Translations under genes and position numbers: made by a program | Part shown: positions 42,065 to 50,821 of the stretch, one piece after another | Layout: every line of letters begins with the position of its first letter | Position numbering within the stretch: the stretch's first letter is position 1 | Source of the DNA: Acuticoccus sediminis | GTDB lineage: Bacteria; Pseudomonadota; Alphaproteobacteria; Rhizobiales; Amorphaceae | DNA: 64,000 nt | Assembly: GCF_003258595.1 (NCBI RefSeq) | Contig: NZ_QHHQ01000005.1 | Span: forward strand, 372,001-436,000 | Direction of reading: 5' to 3' | Notes under the pieces: model-generated | What the model saw: the letters and a program-made list of their open reading frames with translations, nothing else | What the model was told of the DNA's origin: nothing | Database searches by the model: none

Positions 42065-42613
42065 ATTCGTCGACCACACCGCGCCCCCGCTCCGGTACTG
42101 AAGCAAGGTCCGAGGACCAACCGTGACATCCGCGTGCCCCGCGTCCAGCTCGTGGACGATGACGGAGCAAATCGCGGCATCGTGTCCATCGACGAAGCGA
42201 TCCAGCTCGCCGAGGACGCCGGGCTCGACCTCGTCGAGGTCGCACCGAACGCCGATCCTCCGGTCTGCAAGATCCTGGACTACGGCCGCTTCAAGTTCCA
42301 GTCTCAGAAGAAGGCGGCTGAGGCGCGCAAAAAGCAGAAGACCTTCGAGGTCAAAGAGATCAAGATGCGCCCGAACATCGACACGCACGACTACGACGTG
42401 AAGATGAAGGCCATCAAGAAATTCTTCGACGAAGGCGACAAGGTGAAGGTCACCCTGCGCTTCCGCGGCCGCGAAATGGCCCACCAGAACCTGGGCATGG
42501 AACTCCTGAACAAGGTCCGGATCGACACGGCGGAAATCGCCAAGGTCGAAGCCGAGCCGAAGCTCGAGGGTCGCCAGATGGTGATGGTGCTGGCTCCGAC
42601 CGCCCCGCGCTAA
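42065..42613 (+). CDS. infC: Translation initiation factor IF-3
   Basis: A 182-residue IF-3 that keeps 30S subunits apart from 50S and checks the start codon. The N-domain has [15 protein letters not shown] and [23 protein letters not shown]; the C-domain has [17 protein letters not shown] and [15 protein letters not shown]. Translation very likely begins at the rare ATT at 42065 (ATT CGT CGA CCA, giving MRRPHRAP), with GGAG eight bases upstream; no ATG or GTG is suitably placed. Rare start codons are the known basis of infC autocontrol. The usual followers rpmI and rplT are absent; an intrinsic terminator follows instead. Confidence 0.93.
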   Translation: MRRPHRAPAPVLKQGPRTNRDIRVPRVQLVDDDGANRGIVSIDEAIQLAEDAGLDLVEVAPNADPPVCKILDYGRFKFQSQKKAAEARKKQKTFEVKEIKMRPNIDTHDYDVKMKAIKKFFDEGDKVKVTLRFRGREMAHQNLGMELLNKVRIDTAEIAKVEAEPKLEGRQMVMVLAPTAPR

Positions 42614-42662
42614 ATCGCACCTCCGCCCCGGGCCGGACCCGGGCGGGCGCCATGATCGGACG

Positions 42663-42694
42663 ACGGCCGCATGCTCCGCGCATGCGGCCGTTTT
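42663..42694 (+). terminator. Intrinsic terminator of infC
   Basis: ACGGCCGCATGC (42663-42674) pairs perfectly with GCATGCGGCCGT (42680-42691), a 12-bp stem with a 5-base loop, followed by TTTT. It is about 50 bases after the infC stop. Confidence 0.88.
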
Positions 42695-42828
42695 CATTGG
42701 CATGTCCGGAAGTGTGGCCGGGCGTCGCCGGACCGCCCCACACGCTTACGGCGAAATCCACTGCGTGAGCGACGGGCAGGATCCCGCAGGTTCAGGCAGT
42801 TTCGCGCCGTCCCGCCTTTCCAGCCGGA

Positions 42829-42847
42829 CTGAAAGTATATACTTCAG
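42829..42847. promoter_or_regulatory. Operator-like palindrome upstream of the RHH-like gene
   Basis: CTGAA-A-GTATATAC-TTCAG: GTATATAC is self-complementary and is flanked by CTGAA and TTCAG, making an almost perfect 19-bp palindrome with one extra A. It contains a TATATA element that could be the -10 box, 55 bp before the ATG at 42902. The AT-rich core stands out in this GC-rich sequence and fits a repressor site covering a promoter. Confidence 0.5.
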
Positions 42848-42901
42848 GTTGCATCTTCGGCCCGCTTGTCGTAGGTTTCCTCAACCAGAGGAGGAAACCG
42901 T

Positions 42902-43390
42902 ATGGTCGCTGCCGTTCCGATCACGCTGCATCTCGACTCCGCCGTCATCGTGGCCCTCACCAACGACACCGGCGATCTCGGCATGAGCCTCGACGCCTAC
43001 CTGACCGAGCTGATCACCCGGCACGAGCGCCCCATCCGCGGCACCGAGATCGACCACGCCGACCTCATCGCCTCGTTCATCCTCCTCGCCCTGCGCGTCC
43101 GGGACGAGGGGCGGTTCGACGAGGACTTCATCCTCACCGTCTTCCGCACGGCCGTCTCCGCCCCGCGCATGCGCGCGGCCTACGAACGCGCGATCGGCGG
43201 GGACGCCTACGCCCCGAACCTGCCGGGGAAGATCCTTCTGAACATGTCGCTCGGCTGGCACATCCGCAACGCCGTCGGTGCCAGCCCCAAGCGGGACGCC
43301 ACCGGCACCGAGCTGCGCCGCCGCGTCACCGGCGAGGCGATCGACGCCTACACGTTGCTGGAACGGGCGCGCCTGCCGATCATCGCCTGA
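42902..43390 (+). CDS. Unknown protein with ribbon-helix-helix-like N-terminus
   Basis: A 162-residue protein of no recognised family. The start has a strong ribosome site (GAGGAGG). The first 45 residues look like a ribbon-helix-helix DNA-binding fold: a short strand PITLHLD, helix SAVIVALTNDTGDLG, and helix SLDAYLTELITRHE. The rest (about 50-162) is helical and soluble, with LIASFILLALRVRDEGRFDEDF and LPGKILLNMSLGWHIRNAVG. A palindrome over a possible -10 box lies just upstream, so autorepression is a reasonable guess. The RHH call rests on pattern only. Confidence 0.7.
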   Translation: MVAAVPITLHLDSAVIVALTNDTGDLGMSLDAYLTELITRHERPIRGTEIDHADLIASFILLALRVRDEGRFDEDFILTVFRTAVSAPRMRAAYERAIGGDAYAPNLPGKILLNMSLGWHIRNAVGASPKRDATGTELRRRVTGEAIDAYTLLERARLPIIA

Positions 43391-43406
43391 CGCGCCGTTC
43401 CGGCCA

Positions 43407-43694
43407 TCATTTCGACAGGATGCGGATCACCCGTGCGAACAGCCAGATCGGCACGACGATCACCGCACCGACGATCATGATGTTGAAGAACTGCGAGACC
43501 GATTCAAAGCCGAGGTTGGTCAGCGCGCGGAACCGCTGATCGACCCAGTTGATGATGTCGTTCGGATTGATGTCGAGCATCGTCAGGATGAGACCGACGA
43601 CGAACGACATCACGACGAGGCGGATCAATACGCCGACGGGCGAACCGCCCAACACTCTCTCCGTCGCACCAAACCGTCGCTCAAGTGAGCTCAT
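43407..43694 (-). CDS. Small membrane protein (DUF6460-like)
   Basis: A 95-residue protein with two membrane spans (about 20-40 and 68-90): VLIRLVVMSFVVGLILTML and MIVGAVIVVPIWLFARVI, with NPNDIINWVDQRFRAL between them. The pattern (two spans, central Asp/Trp helix, VVPIWL near the end) agrees with the DUF6460 family of rhizobial proteins as I recall it. It is alone on the minus strand, convergent with the RHH-like gene by 16 bp. Function unknown. Confidence 0.75.
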   Translation of the reverse strand: MSSLERRFGATERVLGGSPVGVLIRLVVMSFVVGLILTMLDINPNDIINWVDQRFRALTNLGFESVSQFFNIMIVGAVIVVPIWLFARVIRILSK

Positions 43695-43778
43695 TCGACC
43701 CTCCGTTTGTCTGGATATAGGACGAAAGCAAGGCGCTACCAGAGCGTTCCCTCTCTACCCGCAGTCGCAGGCCGGCGC

Positions 43779-44696
43779 CTACAGGTAGACCGGGTTGGTC
43801 CAGGCGGTGCGCCCGTCGTGACCGACCGCGACGATGCGGACCCAGTCGCCGGCGAACGCGCGCAAGGGGAGCCGCGCCCGCGTGACCATGCCGCCGTGCC
43901 GGGGCGAACTCACCGTCACGCCGCGACACCCGCGGCCGACGGCGGCGATGTGGCCGACCTCCGAGGTCTCCACGACCGCCTCCCCGTCCTCGATCGACAG
44001 CGCGTGGATCACCGGGCCGGTGCTGGCGTAGTAGTGCCCCGCCTTCATCGCCGCCAGCAGCGCCTCCGGCTCGTTGGCGGGCGCCTTCACCATCATCCAC
44101 GCGTGGCCGTGGTCGGCGACCTTGAAGTGCGCATCGTCGGTCGCGTAGCCCGAGAGGTGCCGGTACCCCTCGTTGATCAGCGCGTCCCAGAACGACACGC
44201 CGTCGCCGCGCCCCGTCTCCAGCGCCGAGGAGGTGTTGTAGATCTCGACGGCATGGGCATGCCCGGCCATCGCCCGCCCGTCCTCGATCGTCAGCGACGA
44301 CCATTGCGGATGGGCGATCCCGACGAACGCACCGGCGGCATGGCAGCGCGCGGCCAGGGCCACGCCGGTCTCCTCCGGCGCCGTCGGGGCGAAGTCCTCC
44401 GGCAGGCCCACCGCCAGGACGTGCCAGATGTCGCCGTGCGAGTTGGCCGGCGCGTGAACCTCCGCCCCCAGCAGCGTCGTGAAGCGGTTCGTCCGCTCCC
44501 CCCGCGTGTCGGTGATCGGGAAACCGAAGCGGCTCAGGAAATGATCCGACAGGCACAGGAAGTCGTACCCCGCCTCGCGGTAGAAGGCGCAGACGTCCGA
44601 CGGGTCGCGCACGCCGTCCGACCGGGTCGAGTGCGTGTGCACGTTCCCCCGAAAAAACCGTCCCTCCGACGTGAACGCGTCCAGACCGCTCGGCAT
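43779..44696 (-). CDS. PHP-domain metal-dependent hydrolase
   Basis: A 305-residue PHP-fold protein. The metal ligands are visible: H20 and H22 in GNVHTHSTRSDG, D51 and H52 in LCLSDHF, E in LLGAEVH, H in GIAHPQW, and D/H in TDDAHF. The C-terminal 60 residues form an extra beta domain (VVETSEVGHIAAVG, RIVAVGHDGRTAW), as in the CehA/McbA branch of this family. Start ATG 44696 has GAGGGAG seven bases upstream. It is divergent from the polyamine-type importer, so a phosphoesterase acting on the imported compound is possible but unproven. Confidence 0.85.
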   Translation of the reverse strand: MPSGLDAFTSEGRFFRGNVHTHSTRSDGVRDPSDVCAFYREAGYDFLCLSDHFLSRFGFPITDTRGERTNRFTTLLGAEVHAPANSHGDIWHVLAVGLPEDFAPTAPEETGVALAARCHAAGAFVGIAHPQWSSLTIEDGRAMAGHAHAVEIYNTSSALETGRGDGVSFWDALINEGYRHLSGYATDDAHFKVADHGHAWMMVKAPANEPEALLAAMKAGHYYASTGPVIHALSIEDGEAVVETSEVGHIAAVGRGCRGVTVSSPRHGGMVTRARLPLRAFAGDWVRIVAVGHDGRTAWTNPVYL

Positions 44697-44883
44697 CCCA
44701 GATCTCCCTCGCATCCGCCCCGGATACGGCCCCTCGATGGCACACACATGACACCGCCGCCAGCGGTCTGTCGGCCATCGCCGGTCGCAGGGGTTGAGGC
44801 AAATGTCATAAGAGCTTCATGGTACTTAAACCTATTGGACACCAAGCGGCGTTAGCTGGCCGCAAACCATCACGGAGTCCCCC

Positions 44884-46017
44884 ATGTCCATTTCGCGTCG
44901 CGTCGTCCTGAAGTCGTCGGCGGCAGCCTCGACGCTGCTCGCAGCGCCCGCCGTCCTGCGTGGACCGGCGTTCGGCCAGTCGTCCGGCACGGTGAACGTG
45001 TTCGCCTGGGGCGACTACATCCAGCAGAACATGATCGATGCGTTCGAGGGCGAGACCGGCATCAAGGTGAACCTCTCGACCTACGGCTCCAACGACGAGG
45101 CGACGCAGAAGCTGAAGGCCTCCGGCGGCAAGGGCTTCGACGTGATCTTCCCGTCGATCACCAACGTCGCCAACTACGTCGACAACGGCGACCTGCTGCT
45201 GCAGGAGATCGACGAGAGCCGCGCGAACGTCTCGGCGATCATCCCGTCGATGTACCGCGATTCCATCCAGCTCGGCGGCGTGCAGCTCGGCAAGCGCGTG
45301 GCGATCCCGTTCGACTGGGGCACCGAGGCGATCACATTCGATTCGTCCGCCATGGACCTTGCCGACGCCGACGTCTCCTACGGTTCGCTCTGGGCGCCGG
45401 AGGCCACGGGTGCCGCCGCGTTCCGCCAGAAGTCGGTCCTCATGGGCACCGGCCTCTACCTGACGGCCAACGGCGACCTCGAGTCGAACCGCATGTACGA
45501 CGCCTACAAGACCGAGGAGGACATGCGCCGCATCTTCGAGGCCGTGACCACCTTCATCATCGACCACAAGGCGAACTTCGGCGCCTTCTGGAACAACGCC
45601 ACCGAGGCGACGAACGCCTTCCAGCAGGCCGGCTGCACCATCGGCCAGACGTGGGACACGACCGGCATCCTGCTGAACCGCGACGATGCGAAGTACAAGT
45701 ACCGCATGCCCAAGGAAGGCGGCCTCACCTGGATGGACTCCATGGGCATTCCCGCCGGCGCCGAGAACGTCGACCAGGCGTACGCCTTCATCAACGCGCT
45801 GCTGACGCCGAAGATGGGCGGGATGTTCGCGTCCAACACCGGCTACAACTCGTGCGTCGACGGCGCCGCACTCTATGCCGGCGAGGAGTACGCCAAGCAG
45901 TTCAACGAGATCTACAACACGGAGAACCTCGCGAACCTGTGGTGGTGGCAGTCGGACACGCCGTTCTTCGCGGCGGGCGTGCAGGAGTACGTCGACCGCA
46001 TCACCAACGCGGCGTAA
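44884..46017 (+). CDS. ABC importer substrate-binding protein (polyamine type), Tat-exported
   Basis: A 377-residue PotD/PotF-like periplasmic binding protein. The N-terminus SRRVVLKSSAAASTLLAAPAVL is a twin-arginine signal (S-R-R-x-x-L-K), so it is folded before export. VNVFAWGDYIQQNMIDAFEGETGIKV starts the mature fold. The middle VAIPFDWGTEAITFD and the end LWWWQSDTPFFAAGVQEYV are family features. The ATG has GGAG upstream. It heads the operon with an ATPase and two permeases. Spermidine or putrescine is the usual ligand, but related proteins take other amines or amino-acid derivatives. Confidence 0.9.
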   Translation: MSISRRVVLKSSAAASTLLAAPAVLRGPAFGQSSGTVNVFAWGDYIQQNMIDAFEGETGIKVNLSTYGSNDEATQKLKASGGKGFDVIFPSITNVANYVDNGDLLLQEIDESRANVSAIIPSMYRDSIQLGGVQLGKRVAIPFDWGTEAITFDSSAMDLADADVSYGSLWAPEATGAAAFRQKSVLMGTGLYLTANGDLESNRMYDAYKTEEDMRRIFEAVTTFIIDHKANFGAFWNNATEATNAFQQAGCTIGQTWDTTGILLNRDDAKYKYRMPKEGGLTWMDSMGIPAGAENVDQAYAFINALLTPKMGGMFASNTGYNSCVDGAALYAGEEYAKQFNEIYNTENLANLWWWQSDTPFFAAGVQEYVDRITNAA

Positions 46018-46109
46018 CGCCCCGCACCGGCGGCCCGTCGCGGGACGGGCCGCCGCGTCGCCGGGCCGCCCCCCGGCTTCCCCCCACCGGCAGCGAAGGA
46101 TCCCACACC

Positions 46110-47216
46110 ATGCGCGGACAGAGCGTCGAGCTGACCGGTGTCTCCATGCGCTTCGGCGACTTCACCGCCGTCGCCGAGACGGACGTCACCATCCGCGCCG
46201 GGGAGTTCTTCTCGATCCTCGGCCCGTCGGGCTGCGGCAAGACCACGCTCCTGCGGATCGTCTCCGGCTTCCTGACCCCCTCCGGCGGGCGCGTCGCCAT
46301 CGGCGGCGAGACGGTCAACCACCTCTCGGCCAACCGCCGCCCCACCGCGATGATCTTCCAGAACCTCGCCCTCTTCCCGTTGATGAAGGTGTGGGAGAAC
46401 GTCGCCTTCGGGCTGGAGGCGCGCGGAGTGCCCAAAGCCGTGCGGCGCAAGCGCGCCGACGAGCTGCTCGAGCTCGTCGCCCTCACCGGCCATGCGGACA
46501 AGCGCCCGACGGAGCTGTCGGGCGGGCAGCGACAGCGCGTCGCCATCGCCCGCGCCCTCGCGGTGGAGCCGGCGGTGCTCTGCCTCGATGAGCCTCTCTC
46601 CGCACTGGACCTCAAGCTGCGCCAGCACATGCGCACCGAGCTGAAGGCGATCCAGCGGGCGACCGGCGTCACCTTCATCTACATCACCCACGACCAGGGC
46701 GAGGCGCTGGCGATGTCGGACCGCATCGCCGTGATGCACGCCGGCCGCATCGAGCAGGTCGGCCCCGCCGACGAGGTCTACGACCGGCCCGAGACCCCCT
46801 TCGTCGCGACCTTCGTGGGCGAGCAGAACGTCCTTTCCGGCCGGATCACCCGCGTCGCCGACGGCATGGCCGCCGTCGCGACCCCGCTCGGCGAGTTCCT
46901 CGGCCGCAACACGCTGGGGCTGAACGAGGGCGACGCCGCCATGCTGATGGTGCGGCCCGAGCGCATGGTGCTGGACGGCGAGGCGCGGAACTCATTCGGC
47001 GCGACGCTGGAACGGCGGGACCTCGAGGGTCCGTTCGTGCAGCTCGTCCTCTCCGCGGGCGACCAGCTCGTCTCCGTGCAGATGCCCAACGTCGGCAGGG
47101 CGCCGATGGCGGGCGCGATGCGGATCGGCTTCGCGCCGGAGGACGCGATCGTCATGCCGCCGGACGCCGAGGCGATCGCCACCGCCGAGGCGGCCCGCAC
47201 CGGCGAGGCGGCCTGA
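46110..47216 (+). CDS. ABC importer ATP-binding protein (PotA type)
   Basis: A 368-residue ATPase. Walker A is GPSGCGKTT near residue 40, the Q-loop MIFQNLALFP, the signature LSGGQRQRVAIARAL near 140, Walker B AVLCLDEPLSALD, and the switch His ITHDQGEAL. A TOBE regulatory domain fills residues about 245-350. The stop overlaps the next start by one base (TGATG). It powers the importer with the two permeases that follow. Confidence 0.93.
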   Translation: MRGQSVELTGVSMRFGDFTAVAETDVTIRAGEFFSILGPSGCGKTTLLRIVSGFLTPSGGRVAIGGETVNHLSANRRPTAMIFQNLALFPLMKVWENVAFGLEARGVPKAVRRKRADELLELVALTGHADKRPTELSGGQRQRVAIARALAVEPAVLCLDEPLSALDLKLRQHMRTELKAIQRATGVTFIYITHDQGEALAMSDRIAVMHAGRIEQVGPADEVYDRPETPFVATFVGEQNVLSGRITRVADGMAAVATPLGEFLGRNTLGLNEGDAAMLMVRPERMVLDGEARNSFGATLERRDLEGPFVQLVLSAGDQLVSVQMPNVGRAPMAGAMRIGFAPEDAIVMPPDAEAIATAEAARTGEAA

Positions 47217-48517
47217 TGGGCGCCTACCTGCGCGCCTTCGGCTGGCCGCTCGGCACGCTGTTCCTGGTGGTCACCGTCGCCTGGATCGCCGGGATGATCG
47301 TCGTGCCGCAGCTCACCATGCTCGAGCGCGCCTTCGTCTACATCGACAACAGCGACGACCTCACGGTCGCCAACACCCGCCTCAACCGCCTGACCCGCGA
47401 CATCGCCACCGTCGCGCTCGACATCCGCGTGCTGGAACGCCAGCGCGACGCGGGCGGAAGCGCCGGGGCAGCGCCCTCCCCGACTGTCGGCGTCCCCACG
47501 GTCGGCGTCCCCTCGGTGAGCGGCCCGTCGACGCCGCGCCCATCGGTCCCGTCCGTAGCGGTCCCCAACGCCAGCGGCCCGTCCGCCGGACCCGCGACAC
47601 CCGCCGTCCCGTCGGTGACGATCCCGTCGGCGGCGCTGCCCTCGCCCGGAGGCGCTCCGGCGGCGGACACGGGCCAGGACGTCGAGGCGAGGATCGCCGC
47701 GCTCGGGGAGCGGAAGGCCGCGCTCGAGGCCCGGCTGGCCGAGCTCGAGACCGAGCGCGACCGCCTCGCCGAGGAGAAGGCCGCCGCGCCGCACTACTCG
47801 GTCCGCAACTTCACCACGATGAGCGAGGTGCACCTCAGGATCTTCCTCTCGACCCTCTTCTACGCGACGCTCGTCACGGTGATCGCGTTCGTGGTCTGCT
47901 ATCCGGTCGCGTTCGCGGTGGCGATGTCGAGGAGCGGCGGGAAGACGGCGCTGCTCCTCCTCGGCCTCGTCATCCCCTACACCATCAACGAGCTGCTGCG
48001 GATCTTCGCCTGGGTCATGATCCTGGAGCGCGAGGGGGTACTGAACTCCCTCCTCACCGCCCTCGGCGTGTTCCCGGACGGGGGCGGGCCGCGCTGGGTC
48101 GCCTCCAACTGGGCGGTCTTCACCGTGATGATCTACGCGTACGTGCTCTTCATGGTCTTTCCGCTCTACAACACGCTCGACACGCTCGACCGGAACCAGA
48201 TCGACGCGGCGCGCGACCTCGGCGCCTCGACCTTCAAGCTGCACACCCGCATCGTCATCCCCCACGCCAAGCCGGGGATCGCGGTCGGCGCCATCATGGT
48301 GTTCATGCTGTCGGCGGGCACCATCGCCGCGCCCGAGATCGTCGGCCGCGGCCTCCACCCCGACTGGTTCAGCCAGGTGATCTACCGCCGCTTCTTCGAG
48401 AGCGCGAACTGGAACCAGGGCTCGGCCTACTCGCTGATGCTCCTCCTCGCCTGCGTCATCTTCGTGATGCTCGTCATGCGCCTCTTCCGCGTCTCCATCC
48501 GGGACATCGCCAAATGA
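47216..48517 (+). CDS. ABC importer permease 1 (PotB type) with large periplasmic insert
   Basis: A 433-residue permease, far longer than the usual 280-310. The first membrane span (about 12-30) is followed by an insert of some 150 residues: a helix (50-78), a Pro/Ser/Val/Gly-rich stretch with repeats like PTVGVPTVGVPSV (86-145), and a likely coiled coil (ARIAALGERKAALEARLAEL, 158-190). The rest (about 195-433) is a normal PotB domain with the EAA loop IDAARDLGASTFKLHTRIVIPHAKPG. The reading frame is uninterrupted. The insert should lie in the periplasm and may contact the binding protein or the cell wall. Confidence 0.93.
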   Translation: MGAYLRAFGWPLGTLFLVVTVAWIAGMIVVPQLTMLERAFVYIDNSDDLTVANTRLNRLTRDIATVALDIRVLERQRDAGGSAGAAPSPTVGVPTVGVPSVSGPSTPRPSVPSVAVPNASGPSAGPATPAVPSVTIPSAALPSPGGAPAADTGQDVEARIAALGERKAALEARLAELETERDRLAEEKAAAPHYSVRNFTTMSEVHLRIFLSTLFYATLVTVIAFVVCYPVAFAVAMSRSGGKTALLLLGLVIPYTINELLRIFAWVMILEREGVLNSLLTALGVFPDGGGPRWVASNWAVFTVMIYAYVLFMVFPLYNTLDTLDRNQIDAARDLGASTFKLHTRIVIPHAKPGIAVGAIMVFMLSAGTIAAPEIVGRGLHPDWFSQVIYRRFFESANWNQGSAYSLMLLLACVIFVMLVMRLFRVSIRDIAK

Positions 48518-48539
48518 GCCGCCGAGAGGGAGGGCGCAG

Positions 48540-49376
48540 ATGACCGCCGTCGACGGTCCCGCCATAGTGGCCGCCCGGGGCCAGCGCCGCCGGCGCGACT
48601 GGTCCGACGCCGTGCTCGGGGCCTACCTCCTCGTCTTCTTCGCGTTCATGTTCGCGCCGCTCCTCATCATGGTCGGCGCGGCCTTCAACGACTACCCGAC
48701 GCCCTCGATCACCGAGTGGCGCGGGTTCACGCTCAGGTGGTTCATCGAACTGCCGCAAGACGCGCGTATGATGCAGGGTCTCTGGAACTCGCTCATGGTG
48801 GCCGCGGGTGTCCTTGCCATCGCCATTCCGCTGGGCCTTTCGGGCGCCCTTGTCCTGTCCCGCCTCTCCTCGAGGGCGACGGGCGTGCTCTACGCCATCC
48901 TCGTCTCGCCGATGCTCACCCCCGGCATCATCCTCGGCATCACCACGATGATCTTCTGGCGCGATCTCTTCGGCGTCCAGGCGGGGCTGTTCACGGCGAT
49001 GGTCGCGCAGGCGTCCTTCATCTCCTCCTACGTGCTGCTGATGTTCATGGCGCGCCTCTCCCGCCAGGACCGCACGCTGGAGGAGGCGGCGGCCGACCTC
49101 GGCGCCTCGCCCTTCTTCACCTTCCGGCGCATCACCCTGCCGTTCCTGATGCCCACCATCGGGACCGCGGCGCTCATCGCCCTGCTGCAGTCGATCGAGA
49201 ACTACAACACCACATTCTTCGCCATCGGACCGGACTGGACGCTCGTCACCGAGATCGGCTCACGCATGCGCTTCGGCCTGTCGCCGATCATCAACGCCGT
49301 CGGGGTCATCTTCATCACCATCACCGTCATCGCCGCCGCCACCTGGGCGCTGCTGCGGACGCGGACGGCCCGTTGA
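48540..49376 (+). CDS. ABC importer permease 2 (PotC type)
   Basis: A 278-residue permease of ordinary length with six membrane spans. The EAA loop is LEEAAADLGASPFFTFRRITLPFLMP near residue 185, which docks on the ATPase. It follows permease 1 by 22 bp with a ribosome site GGGAGGG. The stop codon overlaps the TTG start of the following unknown gene (TTGA). Confidence 0.93.
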   Translation: MTAVDGPAIVAARGQRRRRDWSDAVLGAYLLVFFAFMFAPLLIMVGAAFNDYPTPSITEWRGFTLRWFIELPQDARMMQGLWNSLMVAAGVLAIAIPLGLSGALVLSRLSSRATGVLYAILVSPMLTPGIILGITTMIFWRDLFGVQAGLFTAMVAQASFISSYVLLMFMARLSRQDRTLEEAAADLGASPFFTFRRITLPFLMPTIGTAALIALLQSIENYNTTFFAIGPDWTLVTEIGSRMRFGLSPIINAVGVIFITITVIAAATWALLRTRTAR

Positions 49377-50059
49377 AGATCCGCCTGCGCTGCCTTCCGG
49401 GCTACGCCGGGCACGTTCCCGAGCCGGTCCTCGCCCGCCGGTCCCTCCCCGAATGGCTGCGCACCATGCCGCCGAGCGCCGAGAGCACGGTGCTCGGCGC
49501 CCAGGTCCGCACGGTCAAGCAGTGCCTGCCCTTCGTGGAGGCGATGCAGACGGGGCTCATCTTCCGCCTCGCCGCCGACCTCACGCTGAAGGACGGAACC
49601 TTCTCCTGGAACAGCGGGCTGCCGGTCCACCCGGTGGCCCGCCTCTCCCGCGCGCCGATCGGCGTCCACGTGCCCGAGCAGGCGACCGGCGCGCCGTTCG
49701 CCGACCCGCACCACTTCATCGTCAAGTTCACCAACCACTGGACGGTGTCGCTGCCGGAGGGATTCGGGCTGCTGGTCGGGCACCCCTACAACCGGGAGGA
49801 CCTGCCGTTCCGCACCCTCTGGGGCGTCGTCGAGCGGTTCGACGACGGGTTCGTCCACTTCCCCGCCCTCTGGACCGACCACGCCGTGAACGTCACGGTC
49901 CCCCGGGGAACCCCGGTGGCGCAGGCCGTCCCGATCCCCCTCGAGCCGCTGGACCTCGACATCGCCGAGATGGACGACGGCGAGCTTGCCCGGCACATCG
50001 ACCTTGAAGACAGGATCCAGTCCGAGCCGGGCCACTACCGGCGGACCCGCCGAGGGTAA
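49373..50059 (+). CDS. Unknown protein coupled to the polyamine-type importer (DUF6065-like)
   Basis: A 228-residue soluble protein starting at TTG that overlaps the permease stop by 4 bp, so it is part of the operon. Features: CLPGYAGHVPEPVLARRSLPEWLRTMP at the start, TVKQCLPFVEAMQTG, APIGVHVPEQATGAPF, then FTNHWTVSLPEGFGLLVGHPYNREDLPFRTL, and PRGTPVAQAVPI near the end. The pattern resembles an uncharacterised family I believe is listed as DUF6065, with a beta-rich, possibly cupin-like core; no metal-binding triad is obvious. A role in using or sensing the imported compound is inferred only from operon position. Confidence 0.7.
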   Translation: MKIRLRCLPGYAGHVPEPVLARRSLPEWLRTMPPSAESTVLGAQVRTVKQCLPFVEAMQTGLIFRLAADLTLKDGTFSWNSGLPVHPVARLSRAPIGVHVPEQATGAPFADPHHFIVKFTNHWTVSLPEGFGLLVGHPYNREDLPFRTLWGVVERFDDGFVHFPALWTDHAVNVTVPRGTPVAQAVPIPLEPLDLDIAEMDDGELARHIDLEDRIQSEPGHYRRTRRG

Positions 50060-50210
50060 CCACCGCCGGCACGCGACCGCCGCAACGCCCGGCAAGGGGC
50101 GATGGTCCGGCGCAACGGCGGGGACGCCGGAGGATTTGGGTGACGCGTCGGGAGGGGCCGCCTGCGGACGGGACCTGCGGCTCCCCGTCCCGGGCCGCCT
50201 GCGATCCGGC

Positions 50211-50819
50211 CTACGGCACGCCCTGCCCGGGCCGCCAGCGGCGGACATCGAGCGGGATGCGGCCCGTGGCGCCCTGCGTCGCGATCTTCAGCGCCGTCGC
50301 GGCGGGGAGTGCCGCCATGTGGCGGTCGGCCGCGTCGAGGTCGCCGAGGTCGCGCCATGCCGCCGCGCGGGTCTGCTCCGCCTCGGCGCCGCCGACGTCG
50401 CCGAGGACCGCGAGCGCCTCGCTCGGTTCGCCCGCCGCGACCTGGAGCGCGGCGAGGTTGGTCCGCGCGTCGGCGTCGCCGGGGTGCCTCGCGAGGACGC
50501 GGCGGAAGGCGTCCGTGGCGCCCGGGCGGTCGCCGGCGTCCATCAGCGCGGCCCCCAGCTCGAAGAGGGCGTTGCCGTGGGCGGGGTCCTGGGCGAGCGC
50601 GGTGCGCGCGGCCTCGGCCGCCTCGACGGCACGGCCGGCCCGGCGCAGCGCGACCGCCTTGTTGTAGGAGAGCGAGGCGGACGGGGCGAGCGCGATCAGC
50701 CCGTCCAGCGCGGCGACGGCCGCCGCCCAGTCGGACCGCGCGACGGCGGTCTGGAACGCCGCCGCCAGCACCTCCGGCCGCGCCCGGGAGCCCCCGGGCC
50801 GCGGCCCTCGCGGAGGCAC
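50211..50819 (-). CDS. TPR-repeat protein
   Basis: A 202-residue helical protein with at least three tetratricopeptide repeats: ASLSYNKAVALRRAGRAVEAA, HGNALFELGAALMDAGDRPGA and DADARTNLAALQVAAGEPSEAL. No signal or membrane segment. It starts at GTG two bases after the stop of the acetolactate-synthase-like gene, so it is the last gene of the thrC operon. TPR proteins are scaffolds; the partner is not indicated. Confidence 0.75.
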   Translation of the reverse strand: MPPRGPRPGGSRARPEVLAAAFQTAVARSDWAAAVAALDGLIALAPSASLSYNKAVALRRAGRAVEAAEAARTALAQDPAHGNALFELGAALMDAGDRPGATDAFRRVLARHPGDADARTNLAALQVAAGEPSEALAVLGDVGGAEAEQTRAAAWRDLGDLDAADRHMAALPAATALKIATQGATGRIPLDVRRWRPGQGVP

Positions 50820-50821
50820 GT

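Noticed and set aside
50035-50210. Small open frames in the gap between the importer operon and the TPR gene
   Set aside because: Arg/Pro-rich, no ribosome site; the gap instead shows a hairpin (GGACGGG at 50166-50172 with CCCGTCC at 50184-50190) without T-run.
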